A DNA stretch of 64,000 nt from Taudactylus pleione. Taxonomy: Eukaryota; Chordata; Amphibia; Anura; Myobatrachidae. Made by a program: the position numbers and the translations under genes. How positions within the stretch are numbered: the first letter of the stretch is position 1; every line of letters starts with the position of its first letter. Location: assembly GCA_031769625.1 (NCBI GenBank), contig JAUIMM010002576.1:124001-188000 (forward strand). Reading direction: 5' to 3'. The notes below the pieces were generated by a model. It saw only the letters and a program-made list of their open reading frames with translations, was not told the DNA's origin and did no database searches. This document shows positions 1 through 14,600 of this stretch, piece after piece.

Positions 1-3000
1 CTGTGACATACACCGTACTGCTGGTGTCATCACATAATACACTAATGTCCCTGTGACATACACCGTACTGCTGATGTCACCACATAATACACTAATGTCC
101 CTGTGACATACACCGTACTGCTGATGTCATCACATAATACACTAATGTCCCTGTGACAGTCACCGTACTGCTGATGTCATCACATAATACACTAATGTCC
201 CTGTGACAGTCACCGTACTGCTGATGTCATCACATAATACACTAATGCCCCTGTGACATACACCGTACTGCTGATGTCATCACATAATACACTAATGCCC
301 CTGTGACATACACCGTACTGCTGGTGTCATCACATAATACACTAATGTCCCTGTGACATACACTGTACTGCTGATGTCATCACATAATACACTAATGTCC
401 CTGTGACATACACCGTACTGCTGATGTCATCACATAATACACTAATGTCCCTGTGACATACACCGTACTGCTGATGTCATCACATAATACACTAATGCCC
501 CTGTGACATACACCGTACTGCTGATGTCATCACATAATACACTAATGTCCCTGTGACATACACCGTACTGCTGATGTCATCACATAATACACTAATGCCC
601 CTGTGACATACACCGTACTGCTGATGTCATCACATAATACACTAATGTCCCTGTGACATACACCGTACTGCTGATGTCACCACATAATACACTAATGTCC
701 CTGTGACATACACCGTACTGCTGGTGTCATCACATAATACACTAATGTCCCTGTGACAGTCACCGTACTGCTGATGTCATCACATAATACACTAATGCCC
801 CTGTGACATACACCGTACTGCTGATGTCATCACATAATACACTAATGTCCCTGTGACATACACCGTACTGCTGATGTCACCACATAATACACTAATGTCC
901 CTGTGACATACACCGTACTGCTGATGTCATCACATAATACACTAATGTCCCTGTGACAGTCACCGTACTGCTGATGTCATCACATAATACACTAATGTCC
1001 CTGTGACATACACCGTACTGCTGATGTCATCACATAATACACTAATGTCCCTGTGACATACACCGTACTGCTGGTGTCATCACATAATACACTAATGCCC
1101 CTGTGACATACACCGTACTGCTGGTGTCATCACATAATACACTAATGTCCCTGTGACATACACCGTACTGCTGGTGTCATCACATAATACACTAATGTCC
1201 CTGTGACATACACTGTACTGCTGGTGTCATCACATAATACACTAATGTCCCTGTGAAATACACCGTACTGCTGGTGTCATCACATAATACACTAATGTCC
1301 CTGTGACATACACCGTACTGCTGGTGTCATCACATAATACACTAATGTCCCTGTGACATACACTGTACTGCTGATGTCATCACATAATACACTAATGTCC
1401 CTGTGACATACACTGTACTGCTGATGTCATCACATAATACACTAATGTCCCTGTGACATACACCGTACTGCTGGTGTCATCACATAATACACTAATGTCC
1501 CTGTGACATACACCGTACTGCTGGTGTCATCACATAATACACTAATGCCCCTGTGACATACACCGTACTGCTGGTGTCATCACATAATACACTAATGTCC
1601 CTGTGACATACACTGTACTGCTGATGTCATCACATAATACACTAATGTCCCTGTGACATACACCGTACTGCTGATGTCACCACATAATACACTAATGTCC
1701 CTGTGACATACACCGTACTGCTGGTGTCATCACATAATACACTAATGTCCCTGTGACAGTCACCGTACTGCTGATGTCATCACATAATACACTAATGTCC
1801 CTGTGACATACACCGTACTGCTGGTGTCATCACATAATACACTAATGTCCCTGTGACATACACCGTACTGCTGGTGTCATCACATAATACACTAATGCCC
1901 CTGTGACATACACCGTACTGCTGGTGTCATCACATAATACACTAATGTCCCTGTGACATACACCGTACTGCTGGTGTCATCACATAATACACTAATGTCC
2001 CTGTGACATACACCGTACTGCTGGTGTCATCACATAATACACTAATGTCCCTGTGACATACACCGTACTGCTGATGTCATCACATAATACACTAATGTCC
2101 CTGTGACATACACCGTACTGCTGGTGTCATCACATAATACACTAATGTCCCTGTGACATACACTGTACTGCTGATGTCATCACATAATACACTAATGTCC
2201 CTGTGACATACACCGTACTGCTGGTGTCATCACATAATACACTAATGTCCCTGTGACATACACCGTACTGCTGGTGTCATCACATAATACACTAATGCCC
2301 CTGTGACATACACCGTACTGCTGATGTCATCACATAATACACTAATGTCCCTGTGACATACACCGTACTGCTGGTGTCATCACATAATACACTAATGCCC
2401 CTGTGACATACACCGTACTGCTGATGTCATCACATAATACACTAATGTCCCTGTGACACTCACCGTACTGCTGATGTCACCACATAATACACTAATGTCC
2501 CTGTGACACTCACCGTACTGCTGATGTCATCACATAATACACTAATGTCCCTGTGACATACACCGTACTGCTGATGTCATCACATAATACACTAATGTCC
2601 CTGTGACATACACCGTACTGCTGGTGTCATCACATAATACACTAATGTCCCTGTGACATACACTGTACTGCTGATGTCATCACATAATACACTAATGTCC
2701 CTGTGACATACACCGTACTGCTGGTGTCATCACATAATACACTAATGCCCCTGTGACATACACTGTACTGCTGGTGTCATCACATAATACACTAATGTCC
2801 CTGTGACATACACCGTACTGCTGATGTCATCACATAATACACTAATGTCCCTGTGACATACACTGTACTGCTGATGTCATCACATAATACACTAATGTCC
2901 CTGTGACATACACCGTACTGCTGGTGTCATCACATAATACACTAATGTCCCTGTGACATACACCGTACTGCTGGTGTCATCACATAATACACTAATGTCC

Positions 3001-6000
3001 CTGTGACATACACTGTACTGCTGATGTCACCACATAATACACTAATGTCCCTGTGACACTCACCGTACTGCTGATGTCATCACATAATACACTAATGTCC
3101 CTGTGACATACACCGTACTGCTGATGTCATCACATAATACACTAATGTCCCTGTGACATACACCGTACTGCTGATGTCATCACATAATACACTAATGCCC
3201 CTGTGACATACACCGTACTGCTGATGTCATCACATAATACACTAATGTCCCTGTGACATACACCGTACTGCTGATGTCACCACATAATACACTAATGTCC
3301 CTGTGACACTCACCGTACTGCTGATGTCACCACATAATACACTAATGTCCCTGTGACATACACTGTACTGCTGATGTCATCACATAATACACTAATGTCC
3401 CTGTGACATACACCGTACTGCTGATGTCATCACATAATACACTAATGTCCCTGTGACATACACCGTACTGCTGGTGTCATCACATAATACACTAATGTCC
3501 CTGTGACAGTCACCGTACTGCTGATGTCATCACATAATACACTAATGCCCCTGTGACATACACCGTACTGCTGATGTCATCACATAATACACTAATGTCC
3601 CTGTGACATACACCGTACTGCTGATGTCATCACATAATACACTAATGCCCCTGTGACATACACCGTACTGCTGATGTCATCACATAATACACTAATGTCC
3701 CTGTGACATACACCGTACTGCTGATGTCACCACATAATACACTAATGTCCCTGTGACATACACCGTACTGCTGGTGTCATCACATAATACACTAATGTCC
3801 CTGTGACATACACCGTACTGCTGGTGTCATCACATAATACACTAATGTCCCTGTGACATACACCGTACTGCTGATGTCATCACATAATACACTAATGACC
3901 CTGTGACAGTCACCGTACTGCTGATGTCATCACATAATACACTAATGCCCCTGTGACATACACCGTACTGCTGATGTCATCACATAATACACTAATGTCC
4001 CTGTGACATACACCGTACTGCTGGTGTCATCACATAATACACTAATGTCCCTGTGACATACACTGTACTGCTGATGTCACCACATAATACACTAATGTCC
4101 CTGTGACATACACCGTACTGCTGATGTCATCACATAATACACTAATGTCCCTGTGACAGTCACCGTACTGCTGATGTCATCACATAATACACTAATGCCC
4201 CTGTGACATACACCGTACTGCTGATGTCATCACATAATACACTAATGTCCCTGTGACATACACCGTACTGCTGATGTCATCACATAATACACTAATGTCC
4301 CTGTGACATACACCGTACTGCTGGTGTCATCACATAATACACTAATGCCCCTGTGACATACACCGTACTGCTGGTGTCATCACATAATACACTAATGTCC
4401 CTGTGACATACACCGTACTGCTGGTGTCATCACATAATACACTAATGTCCCTGTGACATACACCGTACTGCTGGTGTCATCACATAATACACTAATGTCC
4501 CTGTGACATACACCGTACTGCTGATGTCATCACATAATACACTAATGTCCCTGTGACATACACCGTACTGCTGGTGTCATCACATAATACACTAATGTCC
4601 CTGTGACATACACCGTACTGCTGATGTCATCACATAATACACTAATGTCCCTGTGACATACACCGTACTGCTGGTGTCATCACATAATACACTAATGCCC
4701 CTGTGACATACACCGTACTGCTGGTGTCATCACATAATACACTAATGTCCCTGTGACATACACCGTACTGCTGGTGTCATCACATAATACACTAATGCCC
4801 CTGTGACATACACCGTACTGCTGGTGTCATCACATAATACACTAATGTCCCTGTGACATACACCGTACTGCTGGTGTCATCACATAATACACTAATGTCC
4901 CTGTGACATACACCGTACTGCTGATGTCATCACATAATACACTAATGTCCCTGTGACATACACCGTACTGCTGGTGTCATCACATAATACACTAATGTCC
5001 CTGTGACATACACCGTACTGCTGGTGTCATCACATAATACACTAATGTCCCTGTGACATACACCGTACTGCTGGTGTCATCACATAATACACTAATGCCC
5101 CTGTGACATACACCGTACTGCTGATGTCATCACATAATACACTAATGTCCCTGTGACATACACCGTACTGCTGATGTCATCACATAATACACTAATGTCC
5201 CTGTGACATACACCGTACTGCTGATGTCATCACATAATACACTAATGTCCCTGTGACATACACCGTACTGCTGGTGTCATCACATAATACACTAATGTCC
5301 CTGTGACAGTCACCGTACTGCTGATGTCATCACATAATACACTAATGTCCCTGTGACATACACCGTACTGCTGATGTCATCACATAATACACTAATGTCC
5401 CTGTGACATACACCGTACTGCTGATGTCATCACATAATACACTAATGTCCCTGTGACATACACCGTACTGCTGGTGTCATCACATAATACACTAATGTCC
5501 CTGTGACATACACCGTACTGCTGGTGTCATCACATAATACACTAATGTCCCTGTGACATACACCGTACTGCTGATGTCATCACATAATACACTAATGTCC
5601 CTGTGACATACACCGTACTGCTGATGTCATCACATAATACACTAATGTCCCTGTGACATACACCGTACTGCTGGTGTCATCACATAATACACTAATGTCC
5701 CTGTGACATACACCGTACTGCTGGTGTCATCACATAATACACTAATGCCCCTGTGACATACACCGTACTGCTGATGTCATCACATAATACACTAATGTCC
5801 CTGTGACACTCACCGTACTGCTGATGTCACCACATAATACACTAATGTCCCTGTGACACTCACCGTACTGCTGATGTCATCACATAATACACTAATGTCC
5901 CTGTGACACACACCGTACTGCTGATGTCATCACATAATACACTAATGTCCCTGTGACATACACCGTACTGCTGGTGTCATCACATAATACACTAATGTCC

Positions 6001-6931
6001 CTGTGACATACACTGTACTGCTGATGTCATCACATAATACACTAATGTCCCTGTGACATACACCGTACTGCTGGTGTCATCACATAATACACTAATGCCC
6101 CTGTGACATACACCGTACTGCTGATGTCATCACATAATACACTAATGTCCCTGTGACATACACCGTACTGCTGATGTCATCACATAATACACTAATGTCC
6201 CTGTGACATACACCGTACTGCTGGTGTCATCACATAATACACTAATGTCCCTGTGACATACACCGTACTGCTGGTGTCATCACATAATACACTAATGTCC
6301 CTGTGACATACACTGTACTGCTGATGTCACCACATAATACACTAATGTCCCTGTGACACTCACCGTACTGCTGATGTCATCACATAATACACTAATGTCC
6401 CTGTGACATACACCGTACTGCTGATGTCATCACATAATACACTAATGTCCCTGTGACATACACTGTACTGCTGATGTCATCACATAATACACTAATGTCC
6501 CTGTGACAGTCACCGTACTGCTGATGTCATCACATAATACACTAATGTCCCTGTGACATACACCGTACTGCTGGTGTCACCACATAATACACTAATGCCC
6601 CTGTGACAGTCACCGTACTGCTGGTGTCATCACATAATACACTAATGCCCTGTGACATACACCGTACTGCTGATGTCATCACATAATACACTAATGCCCC
6701 TGTGACATACACCGTACTGCTGGTGTCATCACATAATACACTAATGCCCTGTGACATACACCGTACTGCTGATGTCATCACATAATACACTAATGTCCCT
6801 GTGACATACACTGTACTGCTGATGTCATCACATAATACACTAATGCCCCTGTGACATACACCGTACTGCTGATGTCATCACATAATACACTAATGTCCCT
6901 GTGACATACACCGTACTGCTGATGTCATCAC
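1..6931. repeat. 50-bp satellite array, about 139 copies
   Basis: Head-to-tail copies of a 50-bp unit that begins ctgtgacatacaccgtactg and ends with taatgtcc run from the first base to 6931, so the array is cut by the window edge. Copies differ at a few fixed positions: gtcc or gccc, ata, agt or act, ccg or ctg, gat or ggt, cat or cac. Two units near 6650 and 6750 are 49 bp long. Stops occur in every frame of the regular array. A frame opens only where the 49-bp units shift the phase, so no coding role is supported. Confidence 0.98.
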
Positions 6932-7286
6932 ATGTAGAATATCAAAATGAAAGATCCTTAAAGAAAATGGAGGCACATTGTATAAGTGTATAGGTGGGTT
7001 ACAAGGTGGCTCGGTGGGTTATCCCCCACTATTGTGAGGATATAGGGTCCACAGATCATTTAGACACGGTAGAATATAGAAATATGTAGACACAATACAT
7101 GAAGGGAAGAGGCAGATACAACTGCAGGGCTCAGCGCAGACATCAATGCATCACCGCGATGTCCACAGATTGATGCAAAAAGGGTCCTCAAGCAATACAG
7201 GGTCCTAGATGAATAATGTTGCTCAATGTCCCAAATAATCCAGTGCAATGGGTTCCACACCAGACCCCTGACAGAGGTCAGAGGTC
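6932..7286. other. Non-repetitive spacer
   Basis: This is unique sequence between the 50-bp and 40-bp arrays. A 66-codon minus-strand frame at 7060-7260 has no recognisable motif and is not called. I see no RNA gene or transposon terminus. Confidence 0.7.
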
Positions 7287-8048
7287 AGGTCAGTGATTCT
7301 CCTCCTTATACCCCCAGAATAGCCTCAGGTCAGTGATTCTCCTCCTTATACCCCCAGAATAGCCTCAGGTCAGTGATTCTCCTCCTTATACCCCCAGAAT
7401 AGCCTCAGGTAAGTGATTCTCCTCCTTAAACCCCCAGAATAACCTCAGGTAAGTGATTCTCCTCCTTAAACCCCCAGAATAACCTGAGGTCAGTGATTCT
7501 CCTCCTTATACCCCCAGAATAGCCTCAGGTCAGTGATTCTCCTTAAACCCCCAGAATAGCCTCAGGTCAGTGATTCTCCTCCTTATACCCCCAGAATAGA
7601 CTCAGGTCAGTGATTCTCCTCCTTATATGCCCAGAATAGCCTCAGGTCAGTGATTCTCCTCCTTATACCCCCAGAATAACCTCAGGTCAGTGATTCTCCT
7701 CCTTATACCCCCAAGAATAGCCTCAGGTCAGTGATTCTTCTCCTTATACCCCCAGAATAACCTCAGGTCAGTGATTCTCCTCCTTATACCCCCAGAATAG
7801 CCTCAGGTCAGTGATTCTCCTCCTTATACCCCCAGAATAGCCTCAGGTCAGTGATTCTCCACCTTATTCCCCCAGAATAACCTCAGGTCAGTGATTCTCC
7901 TCCTTATACCCCCAGAATAACCTCAGGTCAGTGATTCTCCTCCTTATACCCCCAGAATAACCTCAGGTCAGTGATTCTCCTCTTTATACCCCCAGAATAG
8001 CCTCAGGTCAGTGATTCTCCTCCTTATATGCCCAGAATAGCCTCAGGC
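7287..8048. repeat. 40-bp minisatellite, about 19 copies
   Basis: The unit begins aggtcagtgattctcctcct and continues into a C-run followed by agaatagcctc. Copies are about 40 bp with small indels; one near 7530 has lost about 6 bp. The array ends at cctcaggctctaggg. Confidence 0.96.
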
Positions 8049-8670
8049 TCTAGGGATGAGTTTTGCTTTCCTCTGATAATCTAATTATTGATGTACGGTG
8101 TGAGGATACGGGAATCTCTCAATCACCCAGACACCGAGCAGATGAAACCAAAGTGATGGTTTATTTTTCACGGCACAGAAAAATAGATAATATGCAAGAA
8201 CAAGAGGTAAATAGAGCAAACAGGCAATATGCAGGTAGCAGTCCAGACAGAGCCAGTCTCGGTAGAGGATAAAGTTCCACAACAATTCCACGCAAAAGTT
8301 CAAGACATACAGTTCCACACAGGAAAAACTATCACAGATCCCGCACAGCTGTGATAGCGTATAAGTCCACATAGGAGTTAACGATGTAGAAGTCCACACA
8401 GAACTGGTGATGCGTTCCACTAAGCACCTTGGAAGAGTGATACCTTTTAGCCAGTCAGTGACTAACACGAGGAGCTGCTCTCGGTGACCACTTTTAAAAC
8501 CTCCCAGGGGAGTTGCAGTTTTCTGATTGGTGTGGGTCCCTTATCCTGTCCCTTCCACCTACCTCCCCCAGATATAATTTTCCTGATGAACACATGCTGG
8601 CACGGCTCCGTACCAACTGCCAAACTCCAGAGAGGAACAAAGGTGGGCAAATAGAAGGAACAATGACAGG
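8049..8670. other. Non-repetitive spacer, possibly old interspersed repeat
   Basis: This is unique sequence with no supported gene. Overlapping short frames on both strands lack motifs, and the long minus frames entering it come from the neighbouring 45-bp array. The stretch near 8160 (gtttatttttcacggcac) read on the minus strand contains AATAAA, so this could be the 3' end of an old element. I cannot assign a family. Confidence 0.5.
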
Positions 8671-11600
8671 GTAATATAACACAGTATGGGGTGAGCAGAG
8701 ACATGCTATGGGGAATGATATAACACAGTATGGGGATGAGCAGAGACATGCTATGGGGAATGATATAACACAGTATGGGGGTGAGCAGAGACATGCTATG
8801 GGGAATGATATAACACAGTATAGGGGTGAGCAGAGACATGCTATGGGGAATGATATAACACAGTATGGGGATGAGCAGAGACATGCTATGGGGAATGATA
8901 TAACACAGTATGGGGGTGAGCAGAGACATGCTATGGGGAATGATATAACACAGTATGGGGGTGAGCAGAGACATGCTATGGGGAATGATATAACACAGTA
9001 TGGGGGTGAGTAGAGACATGCTATGGGGAATGATATAACACAGTATGGGGGTGAGCAGAGACATGCTATGGGGAATGATATAACACAGTATGGGGGTGAG
9101 CAGAGACATGCTATGGGGAATGATATAACACAGTATGGGGGTGAGCAGAGACATGCTATGGGGAATGATATAACACAGTATGGGGGTGAGTAGAGACATG
9201 CTATGGGGAATGATATAACACAGTATGGGGGTGAGCAGAGACATGCTATGGGGAATGATATAACACAGTATGGGGTGAGCAGAGACATGCTATGGGGAAT
9301 GATATAACACAGTATGGGGGTGAGCAGAGACATGTTATGGGGAATGATATAACACAAAGTATGGGGGTGAGCAGAGACATGCTATGGGGAAAGATATAAC
9401 ACACAGTATGGGGGTGAGCAGAGACATGCTATGGGGAATAATATAACACAGTATGGGGTGAGCAGAGACATGCTATGGGGAAAGATATAACACACAGTAT
9501 GGGGGTGAGCAGAGACATGCTATGGGGAATAATATAACACAGGATGGGGTGAGCAGAGACATGCTATGGGGAATGATATAACACAGTATGGGGTGAGCAG
9601 AGACATGCTATGGGGAATGATATAACACAGTATGGGGGTGAGCAGAGACATGCTATGGGGAATTATATAACAGTATGGGGGTGATTAGAGACACGCTATG
9701 GGGAATGATATAACACAGTATGGGGGTGAGCAGAGACATGCTATGGGGAATGATATAACACAGTATGGGGTGAGCAGAGATACGCTATGGGGAATGATAT
9801 AACACAGTATGGGGTGAGCAGAAACACGCTATGGGGAATGATATAACACAGTATGAGGGTGAGCAGAGACATGCTATGGGGAATGATATAACACAGTATG
9901 GGGGTGAGCAGAGACATGCTATGGGGAATTATATAACAGTATGGGGGTGATTAGAGACACGCTATGGGGAATGATATAACACAGTATGGGGGTGAGCAGA
10001 GACATGCTATGGGGAATGATATAACACAGTATGGGGTGAGCAGAGATACGCTATGGGGAATTATATAACACAGTATGGGGTGAGCAGAAACACGCTATGG
10101 GGAATGATATAACACAGTATGAGGGTGAGCAGAGACATGCTATGGGGAATGATATAACACAGTATGGGGGTGAGCAGAGACATGCTATGGGGAATTATAT
10201 AACAGTATGGGGGTGATTAGAGACACGCTATGGGGAATGATATAACACAGTATGGGGGTGAGCAGGGACATGCTATGGGGAATGATATAACAGTATGGGG
10301 TGAGCAGAGACATGCTATGGGGAATGATATAACACACAGTATGAGGGTGAGCAGAGACATGCTATGGGGAATGATATAACATACAGTATGGGGGTAAGCA
10401 GAGACATGCTATGGGGAATGATATAACACAGTATGGGGTGAGCAGAGACATGCTATGGGGAATGACATAACACAGTATGGGGTGAGCAGAGACATGCTAT
10501 GGGGAATGATATAAAACAGTAAGGGGGTGAGCAGAGACATGCTATGGGGAATGACATAACACACAGTATGGGGGTGAGCAGAGACATGCTATGGGGAATG
10601 ATATAACACAGTATGAGGGTGAGCAGAGACATGCTATGGGGAATGATATAACACAGTATGGGGGTGAGCAGAGACATGCTATGGGGAATTATATAACAGT
10701 ATGGGGGTGATTAGAGACACGCTATGGGGAATGATATAACACAGTATGGGGGTGAGCAGGGACATGCTATGGGGAATGATATAACAGTATGGGGTGAGCA
10801 GAGACATGCTATGGGGAATGATATAACACACAGTATGAGGGTGAGCAGAGACATGCTATGGGGAATGATATAACATACAGTATGGGGGTAAGCAGAGACA
10901 TGCTATGGGGAATGATATAACACAGTATGGGGTGAGCAGAGACATGCTATGGGGAATGACATAACACAGTATGGGGTGAGCAGAGACATGCTATGGGGAA
11001 TGATATAAAACAGTAAGGGGGTGAGCAGAGACATGCTATGGGGAATGACATAACACACAGTATGGGGGTGAGCAGAGACATGCTATGGGGAATGATATAA
11101 CATACAGTATGGGGGTGAGCAGAGACATGCTATGGGGAATGATATAACACAGTATGGGGTGAGCAGAGACATGCTATGGGGAATGACATAACACAGTATG
11201 GTAGTGAGCAGAGACATGCTATGGGGAATGATATAACACAGTATGGGGGTGAGCAGAGACATGCTATGGGGAATGATATAACACAGTATGGGGTGAGCAG
11301 AGACATGCTATGTGTAATGATATAACACAGTATGGGGGTGAGCAGAGACATGCTACGGGGAATGACATAACACAGTATGGGGGTGAGCAGAAACACGCTA
11401 TGGGGAATGATATAACACAGTATGGGGTGAGCAGAGACATGTTATTAGGAATGATATAACACAGTATGAGGGTGAGCAGAGACATGCTATGGGGAATGAT
11501 ATAACACAGTATGGGGGTGAGCAGAGACATGCAATGGGGAATTATATAACAGTATGGGGGTGATTAGAGACACGCTATGGGGAATGATATAACACAGTAT

Positions 11601-14600
11601 GGGGGTGAGCAGGGACATGCTATGGGGAATGATATAACAGTATGAGGGTGATTAGAGACACGCTATGGGGAATGATATAACACAGTATGAGGGTGAGCAG
11701 AGACATGCTATGGGGAATGATATAACACAGTATGGGGGTGAGCAGAGACATGCAATGGGGAATTATATAACAGTATGGGGGTGATTAGAGACACGCTATG
11801 GGGAATGATATAACACAGTATGGGGGTGAGCAGAGACATGCTATGGGGAATGATATAACATACAGTATGGGGGTGAGCAGAGACATGCTATGGGGAATGA
11901 TATAACACAGTATGGGGTGAGCAGAGACATGCTATGGGGAATGACATAACACAGTATGGGGTGAGCAGAGACATGCTATGGGGAATGATATAAAACAGTA
12001 AGGGGGTGAGCAGAGACATGCTATGGGGAATGATATAATACAGTATGGGGGTGAGCAGAGACATGCTATGGGGAATGATATAACACAGTATGGGGGTGAG
12101 CAGAGACATGCTATGGGGAATGATATAACACAGTATGGGGGTGAGCAGAGACATGCTATGGGGAATGATATAACACACTATAGGGGTGAGCAGAGACATG
12201 CTATGGGGTATGATATAACACACAGTATGGGGTGAGCAGAGACATGCTATGGGGAATGACATAACACAGTATGGGGTGAGCAGAGACATGCTATGGGGAA
12301 TGATATAAAACAGTATGGGGGTGAGCATAGACATGCTATGGGGAATGATATAACACATTATGGGGGTGAGCAGAGACATGCTATGGGGAATGACATAGCA
12401 CACAGTATGGGGGTGAGCAGAGACATGCTATGGGGAATGATATAACACAGTATGAGGGTGAGCAGAGACATGCTATGGGGAATGATATAACACAGTATGG
12501 TGGTGAGCAGAGACATGCTATGGGGAATGATATAACACAGTATGAGGGTGAGCAGAGACATGCTATGGGGAATGATATAACACAGTATGGGGGAGAGCAG
12601 AGACATGCTATGGGGAATGACATAACACAGTATATGGGTGAGCAGAGACATGCTATGGGGAATGACATAACACACAGTATGAGGGTGAGCAGAGACATGC
12701 TATGGGGAATGTTATAACACAGTATAGAGGTGAGCAGAGACATGCTATGGGGAATGATATAACACAGTATGGGGGTGAGCAGAGACATGCTATGGGGAAT
12801 GATATAACACAGTATAGGGGTGAGCAGAGACATGCTATGGGGAATGATATAACAGTATGGGGGTGAGCAGAGACATGCTATGGGGTATGATATAACACAC
12901 AGTATGGGGTGAGCAGAGACATGCTATGGGGAATGACATAACACAGTATGGGGTGAGCAGAGACATGCTATGGGGAATGATATAAAACAGTATGGGGGTG
13001 AGCAGAGACATGCTATGGGGAATGATATAACACAGTATGGGGGTGAGCAGAGACATGCTATGGGGAATGATATAACACATTATGGGGGTGAGCAGAGACA
13101 TGCTATGGGGAATGACATAACACACAGTATGAGGGTGAGCAGAGACAGGCTATGGGGAATGATATAACACAGTATGGGGGTGAGCAGAGACATGCTATGG
13201 GGAATGATATAACACATTATGGGGGTGAGCAGAGACATGCTATGGGGAATGACATAACACACAGTATGAGGGTGAGCAGAGACATGCTATGGGGAATGAT
13301 ATAACACAGTATGGGGGTGAGCAGAGACATGCTATGGGGAATGATATAACACATTATGGGGGTGAGCAGAGACATGCTATGGGGAATTATATAACAGTAT
13401 GGGGGTGATTAGAGATACGCTATGGGGAATGATATAACACAGTATGGGGTGAGCAGAAACACGCTATGGGGAATGATATAACACAGTATGAGGGTGAGCA
13501 GAGACATGCTATGGGGAATGATATAACACATTATGGGGGTGAGCAGAGACATGCTATGGGGAATTATATAACAGTATGGGGGTGATTAGAGATACGCTAT
13601 GGGGAATGATATAACACAGTATGGGGTGAGCAGAAACACGCTATGGGGAATGATATAACACAGTATGGGGGTGAGCAGAGACATGCAATGGGGAATTATA
13701 TAACAGTATGGGGGTGATTAGAGACACGCTATGGGGAATGATATAACACAGTATGGGGGTGAGCAGGGACATGCTATGGGGAATGATATAACAGTATGGG
13801 GTGAGCAGAGACATGCTATGGGGAATGATATAACACACAGTATGAGGGTGAGCAGAGACATGCTATGGGGAATGATATAACATACAGTATGGGGGTGAGC
13901 AGAGACATGCTATGGGGAATGATATAACACAGTATGGGGTGAGCAGAGACATGCTATGGGGAATGACATAACACAGTATGGGGTGAGCAGAGACATGCTA
14001 TGGGGAATGATATAAAACAGTAAGGGGGTGAGCAGAGACATGCTATGGGGAATGATATAATACAGTATGGGGGTGAGCAGAGACATGCTATGGGGAATGA
14101 TATAACACATTATGGGGGTGTGCAGAGACATGCTATGGGGAATGACATAACACACAGTATGAGGGTGAGCAGAGACATGCTATGGGGAATGATATAACAC
14201 AGTATGGGGGTGAGCAGAGACATGCTATGGGGAATGATATAACATACAGTATGGGGGTGAGCAGAGACATGCTATGGGGAATGATATAACACAGTATGGG
14301 GGTGAGCAGAGACATGCTATGGGGAATGATATAACACAGTATGGGGGTGAGCAGAGACATGCTATGGGGAATGATATAACACACTATAGGGGTGAGCAGA
14401 GACATGCTATGGGGTATGATATAACACACAGTATGGGGTGAGCAGAGACATGCTATGGGGAATGACATAACACAGTATGGGGTGAGCAGAGACATGCTAT
14501 GGGGAATGATATAAAACAGTATGGGGGTGAGCAGAGACATGCTATGGGGAATGATATAACACAGTATGGGGGTGAGCATAGACATGCTATGGGGAATGAT

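Noticed and set aside
1..6931. CRISPR array
   Set aside because: The whole 50-bp unit repeats with no unique spacers, and the genome is eukaryotic.
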